Notes: a model not told the origin generated them from the sequence alone. A stretch of DNA of 64,000 nt from CAVSRC01 sp963785065 (GCA_963785065.1 CAWATX010000004.1:372001-436000); one strand, 5' to 3'; counted from the first letter of the stretch, positions 18,271 through 26,935 are shown. Translations and numbers: made by a program.

Positions 18271-19314
18271 ATGAGCAAGAGCGCCCGGCGCCGGCCACCG
18301 GCCAAGAAGAAGCAAGCCCCCGCTGGGGCGGCCAAGGCCCCTGCCCCCAAGCCGGCACGGAAGCCTCCGCTCGTCCTCTGGTCGGCGCTTGCCGCCGTGG
18401 TGGTGGCGACCATCGCCGGCACCATCCTGTTGTGGCCGCGCCCGCCGGCGCCCGACCTCAGCCCGACGCGCGGCGGCGCCCCGCGCCTGCTCGCCCAGGT
18501 CAATTCGCTCTACAACGACATCAGCGTCTACCAGCAGGCCGACGGGCTGATGCTCATGACCTTCGGCGCCAAGCGGCTCCACTATGTCGAATCGGAGGTC
18601 AATCCCAAGGATGAGCTCGACCTGCCGGTCACCTACACCCAGTCGATGACCGTCGGCCTCGCCTATGCTTCAGAGCTCACCCGCGCCGCCATCATCGGGC
18701 TCGGCGGCGGGCGTACCGCCTGGTACTATCACAAGTCGGTTCCTGACCTCGATTTCACCGCCGCCGAACTCGACCCGGCCGTCGTCCAGCTCACCGAACA
18801 ATATTTCAACGTGCGGCCGGAAAAGAACTTCGCCATCTCGGTGCAGGACGGCCGCGTGTGGCTGACCAAGAGCGACAAGAATTTCGACGTCATCCTGATC
18901 GACGCCTATCGCGGGCCCTTCGTCCCCTTCCACCTGCTCACCACCGAGTTCTACGAACTCGTCGCCAAGCATCTGAAGCCCGGTGGCGTCGCGGTGCAGA
19001 ACGTCGAGCCGACGACCATGCTCTTCGACAGCGCCGTCGCCACCATCAAGTCCGCCTTCGAGCACGTCGTCTTCCTGCACGGCGACGGCAACATCGTCAT
19101 CCTCGCCTATAACGGACCGGAGAAGGACGAGGCGACGCTCCAGCGTCAGGCGGCAGAGCGCTCGCGGCAGTATCACCTGCGCTACCCGCTCACCGACATC
19201 CTCGACCGCCGCTTCTCGCCCAGCTGGAACGAGCAGACCAAGCCGCTCACCGACGACTTCGCCCCGGTCGAATATCTGAAGGCGATTGATCGCCACAACG
19301 AGAAGCAGCCATGA
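18271..19314 (+). CDS. Membrane-anchored spermidine synthase-like methyltransferase-fold protein
   Basis: 347 residues. A Lys/Pro/Ala-rich cytoplasmic N-terminus (RRRPPAKKKQAPAG) is followed by one transmembrane helix (about 31-53) and a spermidine-synthase-like domain. The nucleotide loop is AAIIGLGGGRTAWYYH, followed by DFTAAELDPAVVQLTEQYF and DVILIDAYRGPFVPFHLL. The Asp-rich polyamine site of true spermidine synthases is not evident, so an aminopropyl transferase role is doubtful. It overlaps the next gene by 4 bp (ATGA). In most relatives membrane and synthase parts are in one protein with the membrane part first; here they are two genes in the opposite order. Confidence 0.75.
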   Translation: MSKSARRRPPAKKKQAPAGAAKAPAPKPARKPPLVLWSALAAVVVATIAGTILLWPRPPAPDLSPTRGGAPRLLAQVNSLYNDISVYQQADGLMLMTFGAKRLHYVESEVNPKDELDLPVTYTQSMTVGLAYASELTRAAIIGLGGGRTAWYYHKSVPDLDFTAAELDPAVVQLTEQYFNVRPEKNFAISVQDGRVWLTKSDKNFDVILIDAYRGPFVPFHLLTTEFYELVAKHLKPGGVAVQNVEPTTMLFDSAVATIKSAFEHVVFLHGDGNIVILAYNGPEKDEATLQRQAAERSRQYHLRYPLTDILDRRFSPSWNEQTKPLTDDFAPVEYLKAIDRHNEKQP

Positions 19315-19976
19315 CCGACGACGCCTCCGCCGCCGCGCGCAACCGGTCGCTGCTCGGGCGGCTCGCCGTCGGCCCCGGCCTGGCGCTGCTGGTCGCCATC
19401 GACGTCGCCACGCTCGGCTTCATCACGCTCGGCTTCGAGATGGTGGCAAGCCGCATCCTGACCCCGCTCTTCGGCAGCGGCATCTACACCTGGGCGACGA
19501 TCATCTCGATCGTGGTCGCTGGCCTGATGGCCGGCTACTTCATCGGCGGCGTCGTCGCCGACAGCCATCCGACCTTCGGCGTGGCGGCACTGATCAAGTT
19601 CGTCAGCGCGGCCTATCTGCTCTTCGTCTTCTTCATGACCGCCGGCGGGCTCAACCACGTCATCGACGCAGTGCCCGGCGAAATCACCGCACTGTTCGCG
19701 AGCGGCATCATCGTCTGCTTCCCGCCGATGCTTGTGCTCGGCATGTATTCGCCGCTGGCCGTGCGCCTCGTCCTCGGCGACCCGCACGACGCCGGCAAGA
19801 TCTCCGGCGGGCTGTTCGCCATCTCCTCGCTCGGCAACATCGTCGGCATCATCGTGACCACCTTCGTGCTCATCCCGAGCATCGGCACGCGCGCCATCAC
19901 GCTGGCCTTCGCGGCCTTCCTGGTGATCTCGTCGGTTGCTTCGGTGGCCGCAATGGCGGGCCGCCGCGCGCCCTAA
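19311..19976 (+). CDS. Membrane half of the fused MFS/spermidine synthase family
   Basis: 221-residue polytopic protein with five or six hydrophobic helices. Typical family stretches are LGFEMVASRILTPLFGSGIYTW, GLMAGYFIGGVVAD, PPMLVLGMYSPLAVRL and GGLFAISSLGNIVGI. The ATG overlaps the stop of the synthase-like gene, so the two products are probably made together and form a complex in the inner membrane. Function unknown. Confidence 0.75.
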   Translation: MTDDASAAARNRSLLGRLAVGPGLALLVAIDVATLGFITLGFEMVASRILTPLFGSGIYTWATIISIVVAGLMAGYFIGGVVADSHPTFGVAALIKFVSAAYLLFVFFMTAGGLNHVIDAVPGEITALFASGIIVCFPPMLVLGMYSPLAVRLVLGDPHDAGKISGGLFAISSLGNIVGIIVTTFVLIPSIGTRAITLAFAAFLVISSVASVAAMAGRRAP

Positions 19977-20022
19977 CGCTTCGCCGTAATCGGTTCTGAA
20001 GTAAGGAGTTTCGGCCCGATCG

Positions 20023-20598
20023 CTATTGCGACTGGAAGGGCCCGCCGCCCTCGGGAAGAATCTCGGCGGCCATCAGCCCCTTGGGGCCGTCGCCGAAGCG
20101 GACCAGCACGACCTGCCCCGGCCTGAGCTCCGTCATGCCATAGCGGCGCAGCGTCTCCATATGCACGAAGATGTCCTCCGTGCCCTCGCCGCGAGTCAGG
20201 AAGCCGTAACCGCGCACACGGTTGAACCATTTGACGACGACGCGCTCGAGACCGCTGGTCGGCACCACCGTGGTGTGCGTGCGCGCCGGCGCCATCTGCG
20301 GCGGACGCACCGCCGTCGACTCGTCCATGGAGACGACGCGGAACGCCTGACGTCCCTTCTGCCGCTCGACGGCTTCGCAGACGACGCGCGCACCTTCATA
20401 AGCTGTCTGGAAATTGCTGCGGCGCAGGCAGGTCACGTGCAGCAGCACGTCGGCACCACCATCATCGGGAACGACGAAGCCATAGCCCTTGGATGCGTCG
20501 AACCACTTGATGACCCCGGCGACTTCATGCAGGTCGACAGGAGTTTCCTCGCCGACCGCAACACTCGTCGGAAGCTCAGGAGAAACCTTGGCCCCCAT
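20023..20598 (-). CDS. Cold-shock protein with two CSD domains
   Basis: 191-residue RNA/ssDNA-binding protein. The first cold-shock domain is at about 27-95 (GVIKWFDASKGYGFVVPDDG), the second at about 120-185 (VVKWFNRVRGYGFLTRGEG, DIFVHMETLRRYG). They are joined by a short linker. The double form is typical of alphaproteobacteria. The ATG at 20598 is preferred over an upstream GTG at 20619 because a purine-rich GGGCGGGG precedes it. The divergent gap of 235 bp to gloA is AT-richer and suits a cold-shock-type leader. Confidence 0.9.
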   Translation of the reverse strand: MGAKVSPELPTSVAVGEETPVDLHEVAGVIKWFDASKGYGFVVPDDGGADVLLHVTCLRRSNFQTAYEGARVVCEAVERQKGRQAFRVVSMDESTAVRPPQMAPARTHTTVVPTSGLERVVVKWFNRVRGYGFLTRGEGTEDIFVHMETLRRYGMTELRPGQVVLVRFGDGPKGLMAAEILPEGGGPFQSQ

Positions 20599-20833
20599 TA
20601 ACCCCGCCCTTGCCAACACACTAAGTCAACACACCCCATCATCGACGGGAAACGCCAAATCTGTTGTGAAGCATAGCACCCGATGGCAGTGTGACCAGCC
20701 CCAAATTGGCATTTCTGTGGTTTGGCTGCACAGGCTGTATGACCTAAGTCACACTTTGCCCGGCGTTGCCTTTTGCATCAGCGGGATTAGGTTTGCAGCC
20801 TGACCGGGAACGGCAAGGAAACGGAACAACTCG

Positions 20834-21253
20834 ATGAAATATCTTCATACCATGGTGCGCATAACCGACATGGAGAAGTCGCTGCACTTCTATCGCGACC
20901 TCCTCGGGCTCAAGGAAGTTCGCCGCAGCGAGAACGAGAAGGGTCGCTACACCCTCATCTTTCTGGCAGCGCCCGGACAGGAGGAGACCCCTGTCGAGCT
21001 CACTTACAACTGGGACCCGGAGGTCTATACAGGCGGGCGCAACTTCGGCCATCTCGCCTATGAGGTCGACGACATCTACGCCTTCTGCGAGAGGATGATG
21101 AAGGCCGGCGTAACCATCAACCGGCCGCCGCGCGACGGGCACATGGCCTTCGTCCGTTCGCCGGACAACATTTCCTTCGAGATCCTGCAGAAGGGTGGCG
21201 CCCTGCCGCCCAAGGAACCCTGGGCCTCGATGAAGAACACCGGCGAGTGGTAG
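20834..21253 (+). CDS. gloA: Lactoylglutathione lyase (glyoxalase I)
   Basis: 139-residue metalloenzyme that isomerises the methylglyoxal-glutathione hemithioacetal to S-lactoylglutathione in the cytoplasm. All four metal ligand positions are present: His5 (MKYLHTMVRI), Glu in VELTYNW, His in NFGHLAYEV and Glu in SFEILQKG. FYRDLLGLK and the GGRNFGH loop are typical. The length fits bacterial GloA. Start ATG at 20834. Confidence 0.93.
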   Translation: MKYLHTMVRITDMEKSLHFYRDLLGLKEVRRSENEKGRYTLIFLAAPGQEETPVELTYNWDPEVYTGGRNFGHLAYEVDDIYAFCERMMKAGVTINRPPRDGHMAFVRSPDNISFEILQKGGALPPKEPWASMKNTGEW

Positions 21254-21324
21254 CCTGAAGCCGGTCCATCGGCGTTGCGGGCCTCTTGTCGGGGCCCGCC
21301 AAACGCCGTAGAAACCGCGGGCCC

Positions 21325-21400
21325 GCGCCCTTCGTCTAGCGGTCCAGGACGCCGCCCTTTCACGGCGGAAACACGGGTTCGATTCCCGTAGGGCGCGCCA
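21325..21400 (+). tRNA. tRNA-Glu (anticodon TTC)
   Basis: 76-nt cloverleaf with encoded CCA. Acceptor GCGCCCT pairs with AGGGCGC; the anticodon arm CCGCC-CTTTCAC-GGCGG gives TTC; the T arm has GGGTTCGATTCCC. Its last eight bases (GCGCGCCA, 21393-21400) recur in the tandem repeat that follows. Confidence 0.97.
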
Positions 21401-21749
21401 CTATCTCGCTCACGCCAGGTTCGCTGCGCTCACCGGCTCCGCGGGCGCGGGCGAAAGCCCGGGCCGCGCTTGCGGCCTTTGGCGCGTTCGAAGTCTCTCC
21501 TTCGAAGCGCGCCACTATCTCGATCTCGCTCACGCCAGGTTCGCTGCGCTCACCGGCTCCGCGGGCGCGGGCGAAAGCCCGGGCCGCGCTTGCGGCCTTT
21601 GGCGCGTTCGAAGTCTCTCCTTCGAAGCGCGCCACTATCTCGATCTCGCTCACGCCGGGTTCGCTGCGCTCACCGGCTCCGCGGGCGCGGGCGAAAGCCC
21701 GGGCCGCGCTTGCGGCCTTTGGCGCGTTCGAAGTCTCTCCTTCGAAGCG
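21393..21749 (+). repeat. Three tandem 114/120-bp structured repeats grown from the tRNA-Glu 3' end
   Basis: Units begin with GCGCGCCACTATCTCG at 21393, 21507 and 21627. The first is 114 bp (it lacks a 6-bp ATCTCG duplication), the second is 120 bp, and the third runs to about 21749 before diverging. Units are almost identical. Each holds a GAAA-tetraloop hairpin (CGGGC-GAAA-GCCCG) and a 13-bp stem GGCGCGTTCGAAG / CTTCGAAGCGCGCC with loop TCTCTC (21481-21513 in the first unit). There are no variable spacers, so it is not CRISPR. The open frame across it on the minus strand is an artefact of the 120-bp (40-codon) period. Confidence 0.85.
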
Positions 21750-21754
21750 GCGAG

Positions 21755-22567
21755 CTAGACGACGAAACTGTGATCTGCTGAAAAGCTGGCTGCAAGCTCT
21801 TCCTTGCCGGGAAACCCGCGACAATTGGCATAGAACGTGGTCGGGCCGAGGCTGTATTCCCGACGGATATGCGTGTGCCCGTGGACCCAGGCATCCGGAC
21901 CGACTGCCAGAACAACATCCTCCAGATTGCTGGCGAATGCGCCGTCCAGCCCCTTCCCCCGATACGCGGGATTGAGGCCGTCAGTCGTCGGCGGATGGTG
22001 CGAGACAACCAGCGATTTTCCCGTGCCGGGCGCGGACAGGAAGTCATGGAGTTTCTCGAGAGACCGCCTGTGCGCCTCCAGCGCGTCCGCCGCGCGAAAC
22101 CGCGCCAGATGCTCGTTACCGTTCTCGTCGCGCACACGCCGTTTCACGAAAAAGAATTCGCCGCATCCCTTGTTCGCGCGCTTCATGGCCTCGGGGTCGC
22201 CGCCCTCAAAATCCGACCACAGCGTGGTGCCGAATATGCGCACATCGCCGATGTCGACGGCCTCGTCATCCAGCACGCTCACGCCGTGCAGGTGCTCGCG
22301 AAACAATCGCGCGGTATCATCGAACACGCCGTCATAATGGTCGTGATTGCCCATCACCAGCAGCACGCGCTCGAAGCTGTCCACCGCCCGCCGCGCAAAA
22401 CGTTCCATGCGTTCCCGACGAATGCGGGCATAGCCGTCATCGGCATCTGCCGCGAAGCAGCGCGCATGGCCAAGATCACCGGCAATCACCAGCACGTCAC
22501 TGCATGGCAGAGGGCCGGTCCAGTCCTCGGATTCGAGGTGCAAATCGCTCAGGTAATGAAACCGCAT
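21755..22567 (-). CDS. Calcineurin-like metallophosphoesterase
   Basis: 270-residue cytoplasmic phosphoesterase with all metal motifs in order: SDLHLE (residue 6 on), AGDLG, GNHDHY, SHHPP and GHTHI. The start at ATG 22567 places the first motif at the N-terminus, as in the family; longer frames add unrelated sequence. Substrate unknown; relatives include predicted phosphohydrolases with di-metal centres. It ends just beyond the tRNA-Glu repeat array. Confidence 0.88.
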   Translation of the reverse strand: MRFHYLSDLHLESEDWTGPLPCSDVLVIAGDLGHARCFAADADDGYARIRRERMERFARRAVDSFERVLLVMGNHDHYDGVFDDTARLFREHLHGVSVLDDEAVDIGDVRIFGTTLWSDFEGGDPEAMKRANKGCGEFFFVKRRVRDENGNEHLARFRAADALEAHRRSLEKLHDFLSAPGTGKSLVVSHHPPTTDGLNPAYRGKGLDGAFASNLEDVVLAVGPDAWVHGHTHIRREYSLGPTTFYANCRGFPGKEELAASFSADHSFVV

Positions 22568-23048
22568 CCTTGACCGCTCCGTGCCGTCCGCCGCCCGCCA
22601 TGCGTTCCAATATCGCCTGCTGAATCCTCTGCCAAGCCATTGAAGCGGATCGGGGATTCCTTTCCCGGTCATGTCTTCCTATCCACGTGCACATCCGGCC
22701 TCAGGGCATGGGGTCTGACCGCGCCGGGGCGCTCGCCGGTCAACCGGCTGCCCGCGCCATTCGCTGACGCTCCCGTGTTGCCGGCATGACCCGCGCCCAT
22801 CGGACCGGTGGCCCTTGATTTCGATGTCTGAGATCAGTAGCAGCGTCGCTTGCTGCGGCACGCATCTCCCTGAGGGCCAGCGTTAGTCGGACCGCAACTT
22901 GCTGCGCCTCTTCAACATGGAGAGCGAATCCAACGGCAATCGTTTCGCCAAGTTTCGTGATAATCCGAACAGCGGTTGTCCAGTCATCTGCCCGTCCAGT
23001 GATTTGCTGATGCCGGGCGAACGACCGCGACCACGGGAGACAAGTGCC
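22568..23048. other. 481-bp gap without a supported gene
   Basis: Space between divergent genes, with somewhat lower GC than its neighbours in its right half. A minus-strand frame at about 22740-23000 reads like protein in places (EEAQQVAVRLTLALREMRAA) but has no start with a ribosome binding site and no family I recognise. It could be a fragment of a lost gene. Confidence 0.35.
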
Positions 23049-23669
23049 ATGCTGCAGCGACGCCAGTTGGTATTCGGGCCCCTCATGGGTCTGGCCGGGC
23101 TGTCGCTCGGCGGCGCCGTTGCGGCACGGGCCCAGGATATGCCGACGCAGCAGCAGGTCTTCTTCGATCCCGACAACACGGTTCTCGGAAATCCGGATGG
23201 CGACGTCTCGATCGCCGAGTATTTCGATTTCCAATGTCCCTATTGCAAGCGCGACTTCCCGATGGTGCGCAAGGTCGTCGAGGAGGACGGCAACGTCCGC
23301 CTGGTGATGAAGGACTGGCCGATCTTCGGCGACGTTTCCGTCCACGCGTCGCGCCTGGCGCTGGCCGCAAAGACGCTTGGCAAGGGCGAGGCAGTTCTCA
23401 ACGCGCTGATGGCGGTGAAGGGCCGGCTGTCCGAGCCGATGATCGACGCCACCCTCGCGCAGACCGGCTTCGATGTCGCCGCGCTCAAGGCGGCTTATGC
23501 GAAGCAGAAGACGTCGATCGACGCCGCCATCCAGCGCAATGGCGCTGAGGCCGACGCGTTCGGATTCCCGGGCACGCCCGCTTATGTGGTCAACCTGACA
23601 TTTTACCCGGGCATTCTCAGCGAGGACGCCCTCAAGGCTGCGATCACCAGGGCGCGCTTGAAGAAGTAA
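23049..23669 (+). CDS. DsbA-family thioredoxin-like protein, exported
   Basis: 206-residue thiol-disulfide oxidoreductase-like protein. The N-terminus MLQRRQLVFGPLMGLAGLSL with AARA at the cleavage region looks like a Tat or Sec signal (twin Arg at 4-5). The active site is CPYC in FDFQCPYCKRDFP, and the cis-Pro loop is FPGTPAYVV. It belongs to the BdbD/DsbA-like group found in many alphaproteobacteria and should form or shuffle disulfides in the periplasm. Cysteine-rich secreted proteins encoded at 45-48 kb are conceivable clients; that link is speculative. Confidence 0.85.
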   Translation: MLQRRQLVFGPLMGLAGLSLGGAVAARAQDMPTQQQVFFDPDNTVLGNPDGDVSIAEYFDFQCPYCKRDFPMVRKVVEEDGNVRLVMKDWPIFGDVSVHASRLALAAKTLGKGEAVLNALMAVKGRLSEPMIDATLAQTGFDVAALKAAYAKQKTSIDAAIQRNGAEADAFGFPGTPAYVVNLTFYPGILSEDALKAAITRARLKK

Positions 23670-23749
23670 CCGGCCGGGCCGCGCTTGCGGCCGGCGCGCC
23701 GGACACTACTTGTCTCACTCCATGCGGCAGTCTGCACAGGGGGAAAGAC

Positions 23750-24448
23750 ATGGCCAAACCGATCGCGGCAATCGTCGGCATCGGCCCCGGCAACGGGGCG
23801 GCACTCGCCCGCCGCTTCGCCGCCGATTATCAAGTCGCGCTGCTCTCGCGCAGCACCGACTTGTCCGCAAAGCTCGCCGCGGAGATCGGCGAGGCCCGCG
23901 CCTATGCCTGCGACGTCGCCGACGCGGGCGCCGTTGACCGCGCCTTCGACGCCGTCGCTGCCGATCTCGGCGCCGTCGATACGCTGGTCTACAACGCCGG
24001 CTCCGGTGTCTTCGCCACGATCGAGGAGATCACCCCCGAACAGTTCGAGGCATCGTGGCGGGTGAACGCCGCCGGCCTGCTCGTCGCCGCCAAGAAGGTG
24101 ATCCCGGCGATGAAAGCCAGGGGGAACGGCGCCATCATCGTCATCGGCGCCACCGCCTCGCGGCGCGGGGCGCCGCGCACGGCCGCCTTCGCCCCCGCCA
24201 AGGCGGCCCAGCGCAGCCTTGCCGAATCGATGGCCAAGCATCTCGGCCCCGCCGGCATCCACGTGGCGCTGATCATCGTCGACGGCGTCGTCGACCTGCC
24301 GCGCACCCGCCAGGCGATGCCCGACCGGCCGGACGACTTCTTCGTCAAGCCGGACGATATCGCCGCCACCGCCCATTGGCTGGCGCACCAGCCGCGTTCG
24401 GCCTGGTCGTTCGAGGTCGAGGCGCGGCCATTCGGCGAGAAGTGGTGA
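23750..24448 (+). CDS. Short-chain dehydrogenase/reductase with atypical active site
   Basis: 232 residues with a Rossmann fold. The cofactor loop is IVGIGPGNGAALARRF and YNAGSG stands for the usual NAG. The catalytic segment reads ASRRGAPRTAAFAPAKAAQ: Lys is kept but the Tyr of YxxxK is Phe (AFAPAK). Similar SDRs with this change are known, so it may act on an unusual substrate or have lost dehydrogenase activity. Start ATG at 23750 behind GGGGGAAAGAC. Confidence 0.8.
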   Translation: MAKPIAAIVGIGPGNGAALARRFAADYQVALLSRSTDLSAKLAAEIGEARAYACDVADAGAVDRAFDAVAADLGAVDTLVYNAGSGVFATIEEITPEQFEASWRVNAAGLLVAAKKVIPAMKARGNGAIIVIGATASRRGAPRTAAFAPAKAAQRSLAESMAKHLGPAGIHVALIIVDGVVDLPRTRQAMPDRPDDFFVKPDDIAATAHWLAHQPRSAWSFEVEARPFGEKW

Positions 24449-24458
24449 GCTACCTGGA

Positions 24459-25907
24459 CTAGATCCGGCGTAGCGGCAGCGTCCAGGCCAGAAATGTCCC
24501 GACGCTGGCGAAGCCGGCCATGGTGAAGAAGGCGGCGCGGAAAGCGGTGCCGATCTCGGCCTCAATCGCCGCGACGCGCTCCGGGCTGAGCGACGCCAGG
24601 GCGTCCGGGCCCTCCTGCAGGATGGTGGCGAAGGCCTGGCTGGCCTTGGGGTCGATGACCGTCATGGCGGCGAACAGCACCGCCCCCACCAGTGCCGTGC
24701 CGAGGGCAGCGCCGATCGAGCGCGAAAACTGTACCGACGCCGCAGCCGTGCCCAGCATGCCGGGGCCGGCGGCGCTCTGCACGGTCACCTGCACCACGCC
24801 CATCACGGTGCCCATGAACAGCCCGCACAGCCCGAGCATCGCGGACAGCTGCACGCCGGAGAGGTGGGGAAGCAGGACACCGATCGCCGCCAGCAGCAAG
24901 GCGGCGACGATCAGGCCAATCGAGGGGAAGATCGCCGTGTGCCCGGAGCGGCTGACGGCAAGGCCGGTCATGATCGAGCCGATGGGCACCGAAGCGGTGA
25001 CCGGCAGCAGCGACAGGCCGATGGTGCCGGCGCTCCAGCCCAGGCCGACGCGCAGATAGATGGGCAGGAAGGTGACCACCGACACCAGCGTCGCGCCGTG
25101 GCAGAGGGCGAGTGCGTCACTGCGCCAGATGGTCGGATCGCGGAAGAGCGCGATCGGGAACAGCGGCGTGGATGCGCGCTGCTCCCGCCATACCAGCACG
25201 ATGGCCGCGGCCACGCTCAATGCGAGCAGAGCGAACACCGGCGGCAGAATGGCGACGCTGAAGGTCTGGATTTCACGGAACATCACCAGGGTGGCGGTGA
25301 TGAAGACGACGAAGAGCAGCAGACCGCCGAAGTCGAAGCGGAACGGCTCACGCTTGGGCACCTGCGCCGGCAGCCTGAGGAGCAGCAGCATGGCGACCAC
25401 ACCGACCGGCGCGCTGACGAAGAAGATCGAGCGCCAGCCGAGGTGCTCGGTGAGCAGCCCGCCGGCAACCGCGCCGAAGGCGGTCGAGAACACCGCAACC
25501 GAGGCCAGGAAGCCCTGATAACGGGCCCGTTCGCGCGGCGGCACCGCCTCGCCGATCAAGGCCTGGGCGAGCGTCATCAGCCCGCCGGCACCGAGCCCCT
25601 GGATCAGCCGCGCGGCGATCAGCAGGTCGACGTTGGGCGCCAGGCCGCACAGCACGGTGGCGACCATGATGATGCCAAGCGCCACGAACATCAGCTGTTT
25701 GCGGCCAAAACTGTCGCCGAGCCGGCCATAGACCGGCGAGGCGATGGTGGCGGCGATCAGGTAGGCGATGACGATCCAGGAGATGCGCTGGGCATTGCCC
25801 AGTTCTCCGGCGATGGTGGGCAGCGCCGCCGAGACGATCGTCCCGTCGATCATGGCCAGGAACATCGGCAGCATGATCGAGGGAAACAGCGAGAAGAAGC
25901 GGTTCAT
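24459..25907 (-). CDS. MFS drug-efflux transporter, DHA2 (EmrB/QacA-like)
   Basis: 482-residue proton antiporter with about 14 helices. Motif A is GRLGDSFGRKQ in the first loop; the TM1 motif is FLAMIDGTIVSAALPTIAGEL; motif C-like GAVAGGLLTEHLGWRSIFFV lies in TM5. Start at ATG 25907 (MNRFFSLFP), next to the first helix; an ATG at 25976 would add a hydrophilic leader. It is convergent with the SDR gene and divergent from the Usp gene. Substrate unknown. Confidence 0.87.
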   Translation of the reverse strand: MNRFFSLFPSIMLPMFLAMIDGTIVSAALPTIAGELGNAQRISWIVIAYLIAATIASPVYGRLGDSFGRKQLMFVALGIIMVATVLCGLAPNVDLLIAARLIQGLGAGGLMTLAQALIGEAVPPRERARYQGFLASVAVFSTAFGAVAGGLLTEHLGWRSIFFVSAPVGVVAMLLLLRLPAQVPKREPFRFDFGGLLLFVVFITATLVMFREIQTFSVAILPPVFALLALSVAAAIVLVWREQRASTPLFPIALFRDPTIWRSDALALCHGATLVSVVTFLPIYLRVGLGWSAGTIGLSLLPVTASVPIGSIMTGLAVSRSGHTAIFPSIGLIVAALLLAAIGVLLPHLSGVQLSAMLGLCGLFMGTVMGVVQVTVQSAAGPGMLGTAAASVQFSRSIGAALGTALVGAVLFAAMTVIDPKASQAFATILQEGPDALASLSPERVAAIEAEIGTAFRAAFFTMAGFASVGTFLAWTLPLRRI

Positions 25908-26048
25908 TCCGATGCCGGAAGGGTCGGTTATGGCGGAAACGGCCGGGACGGGGTGGACACGGACCGGCGGCCGCATGCGAGGGCGGCAGGCCGGGATTCG
26001 ATGCTATACTCTCGGCGCATTCCGGCATTATTCCAAGTGGTGGCTGCC

Positions 26049-26892
26049 ATGAAGACGATCCTCGTCCCTGTTCGAACGAAACAGCCAGATCGAATCGACT
26101 CTGGCAACGGCCTGCCTGCTGGCCAAGGCATTCAACAGCTATATCGAAGGCTTCGCCCTCTCGCCCGAGCTCAACACGCTGGTGGCGGCCGAGGGAATCG
26201 GCTCCATGGTCGTCTATCCGACGGACCTGGCCGGGCAGGACGAAGAGGCCGCGGCAGAGGCGCACAAGCTGTTCACGGACGCCATGGCCAAGAACGGTAT
26301 CGCCATGGCCGGCAGCACCAAGGACGCGGCGACATTCGGCTGGAACCCGCGCTCGCTCGCCGGCGACGGCTTCCTCGGCAGCCATGGCCGCGTCTTCGAT
26401 CTGACCGTCGTCGGCCGCCCCGGCTCGGCCACCAACAGCCCGCACATGAGCACGCTGGAGGCGGCGCTGTTCGACAGCGGCCGGCCAATCCTCATCACAC
26501 CGCCCGAGGCGCCCGAGCACATCGGCCGGGTGGTGACCATCGCCTGGAACGGCAGCACCGAGACGGCCCGCGCAATCGCCTACGCCAGGCCGTTTCTCAA
26601 GCGCGCTGAAAAGGTCGTCGTGCAGATGGTGGAGGGCGTCGGCGTGCCCGGACCGAGCGGCAAGGATGTCGCCCATCACCTGGAGCAGAACGGCATCGCC
26701 AGCGAAGTGGTCACCGTCCAGCGCGGTTCGCGCTCGGCCGGCGCCGCCATTCTGGAGGAGGCGATCGCCACCGGCTGCGACCTCGTCGTCAAGGGCGCCT
26801 ATACCCAGAGCCGCCTGCGCCAGATGATCTTCGGCGGAGCCACCAACCACATCATTTCGGAGACCACCATCCCCGTGCTGATGGCGCATTAG
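26049..26892 (+). pseudogene. Universal stress protein (UspA family), single-base frameshift
   Basis: The start MKTILVP (ATG 26049) is typical of Usp proteins, but the continuation ERNSQIESTLATACLLAKAF lies in the next frame. It then runs to 26892 with the second Usp-like domain (VVTIAWNGSTETARAIAYA, DLVVKGAYTQSRLRQMIFGGATNHI). Four bases (GTTC, 26070-26073) stand where three are needed; the 844-bp span is one more than a multiple of three. Corrected length is 280 residues, a tandem Usp. The second domain ends with the GxxxxxR...GG(A)T(N/K)xI ATP-loop-like signature. Error, mutation and recoding are all possible. Confidence 0.85.
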
Positions 26893-26935
26893 GGCGGGTA
26901 GCGGGCAGCGAATAGCGGACGCCCTTCCCTGTTCG

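Noticed and set aside
17918..18358. N-terminal extension of the NDUFS4-like protein
   Set aside because: It translates tRNA-Pro (VAQPGSASALGAEGRRFESC is a known tRNA artefact); the family start is at 17917.
21393..21749. Possible CRISPR array
   Set aside because: Units are adjacent, near identical over their full 120 bp, with no unique spacers, and no cas genes are present.
21360..21824. Minus-strand open frame with three near-identical 40-residue repeats (FEGETSNAPK...)
   Set aside because: The period is exactly the 120-bp DNA repeat, and the C-terminus (ARPTGIEPVFPP) is the antisense of tRNA-Glu. It has no independent start signal or family.
22740..23345. Minus-strand frame overlapping the DsbA-like gene
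   Set aside because: Some protein-like stretches, but no family or start signal, and it overlaps a well-supported gene on the other strand.
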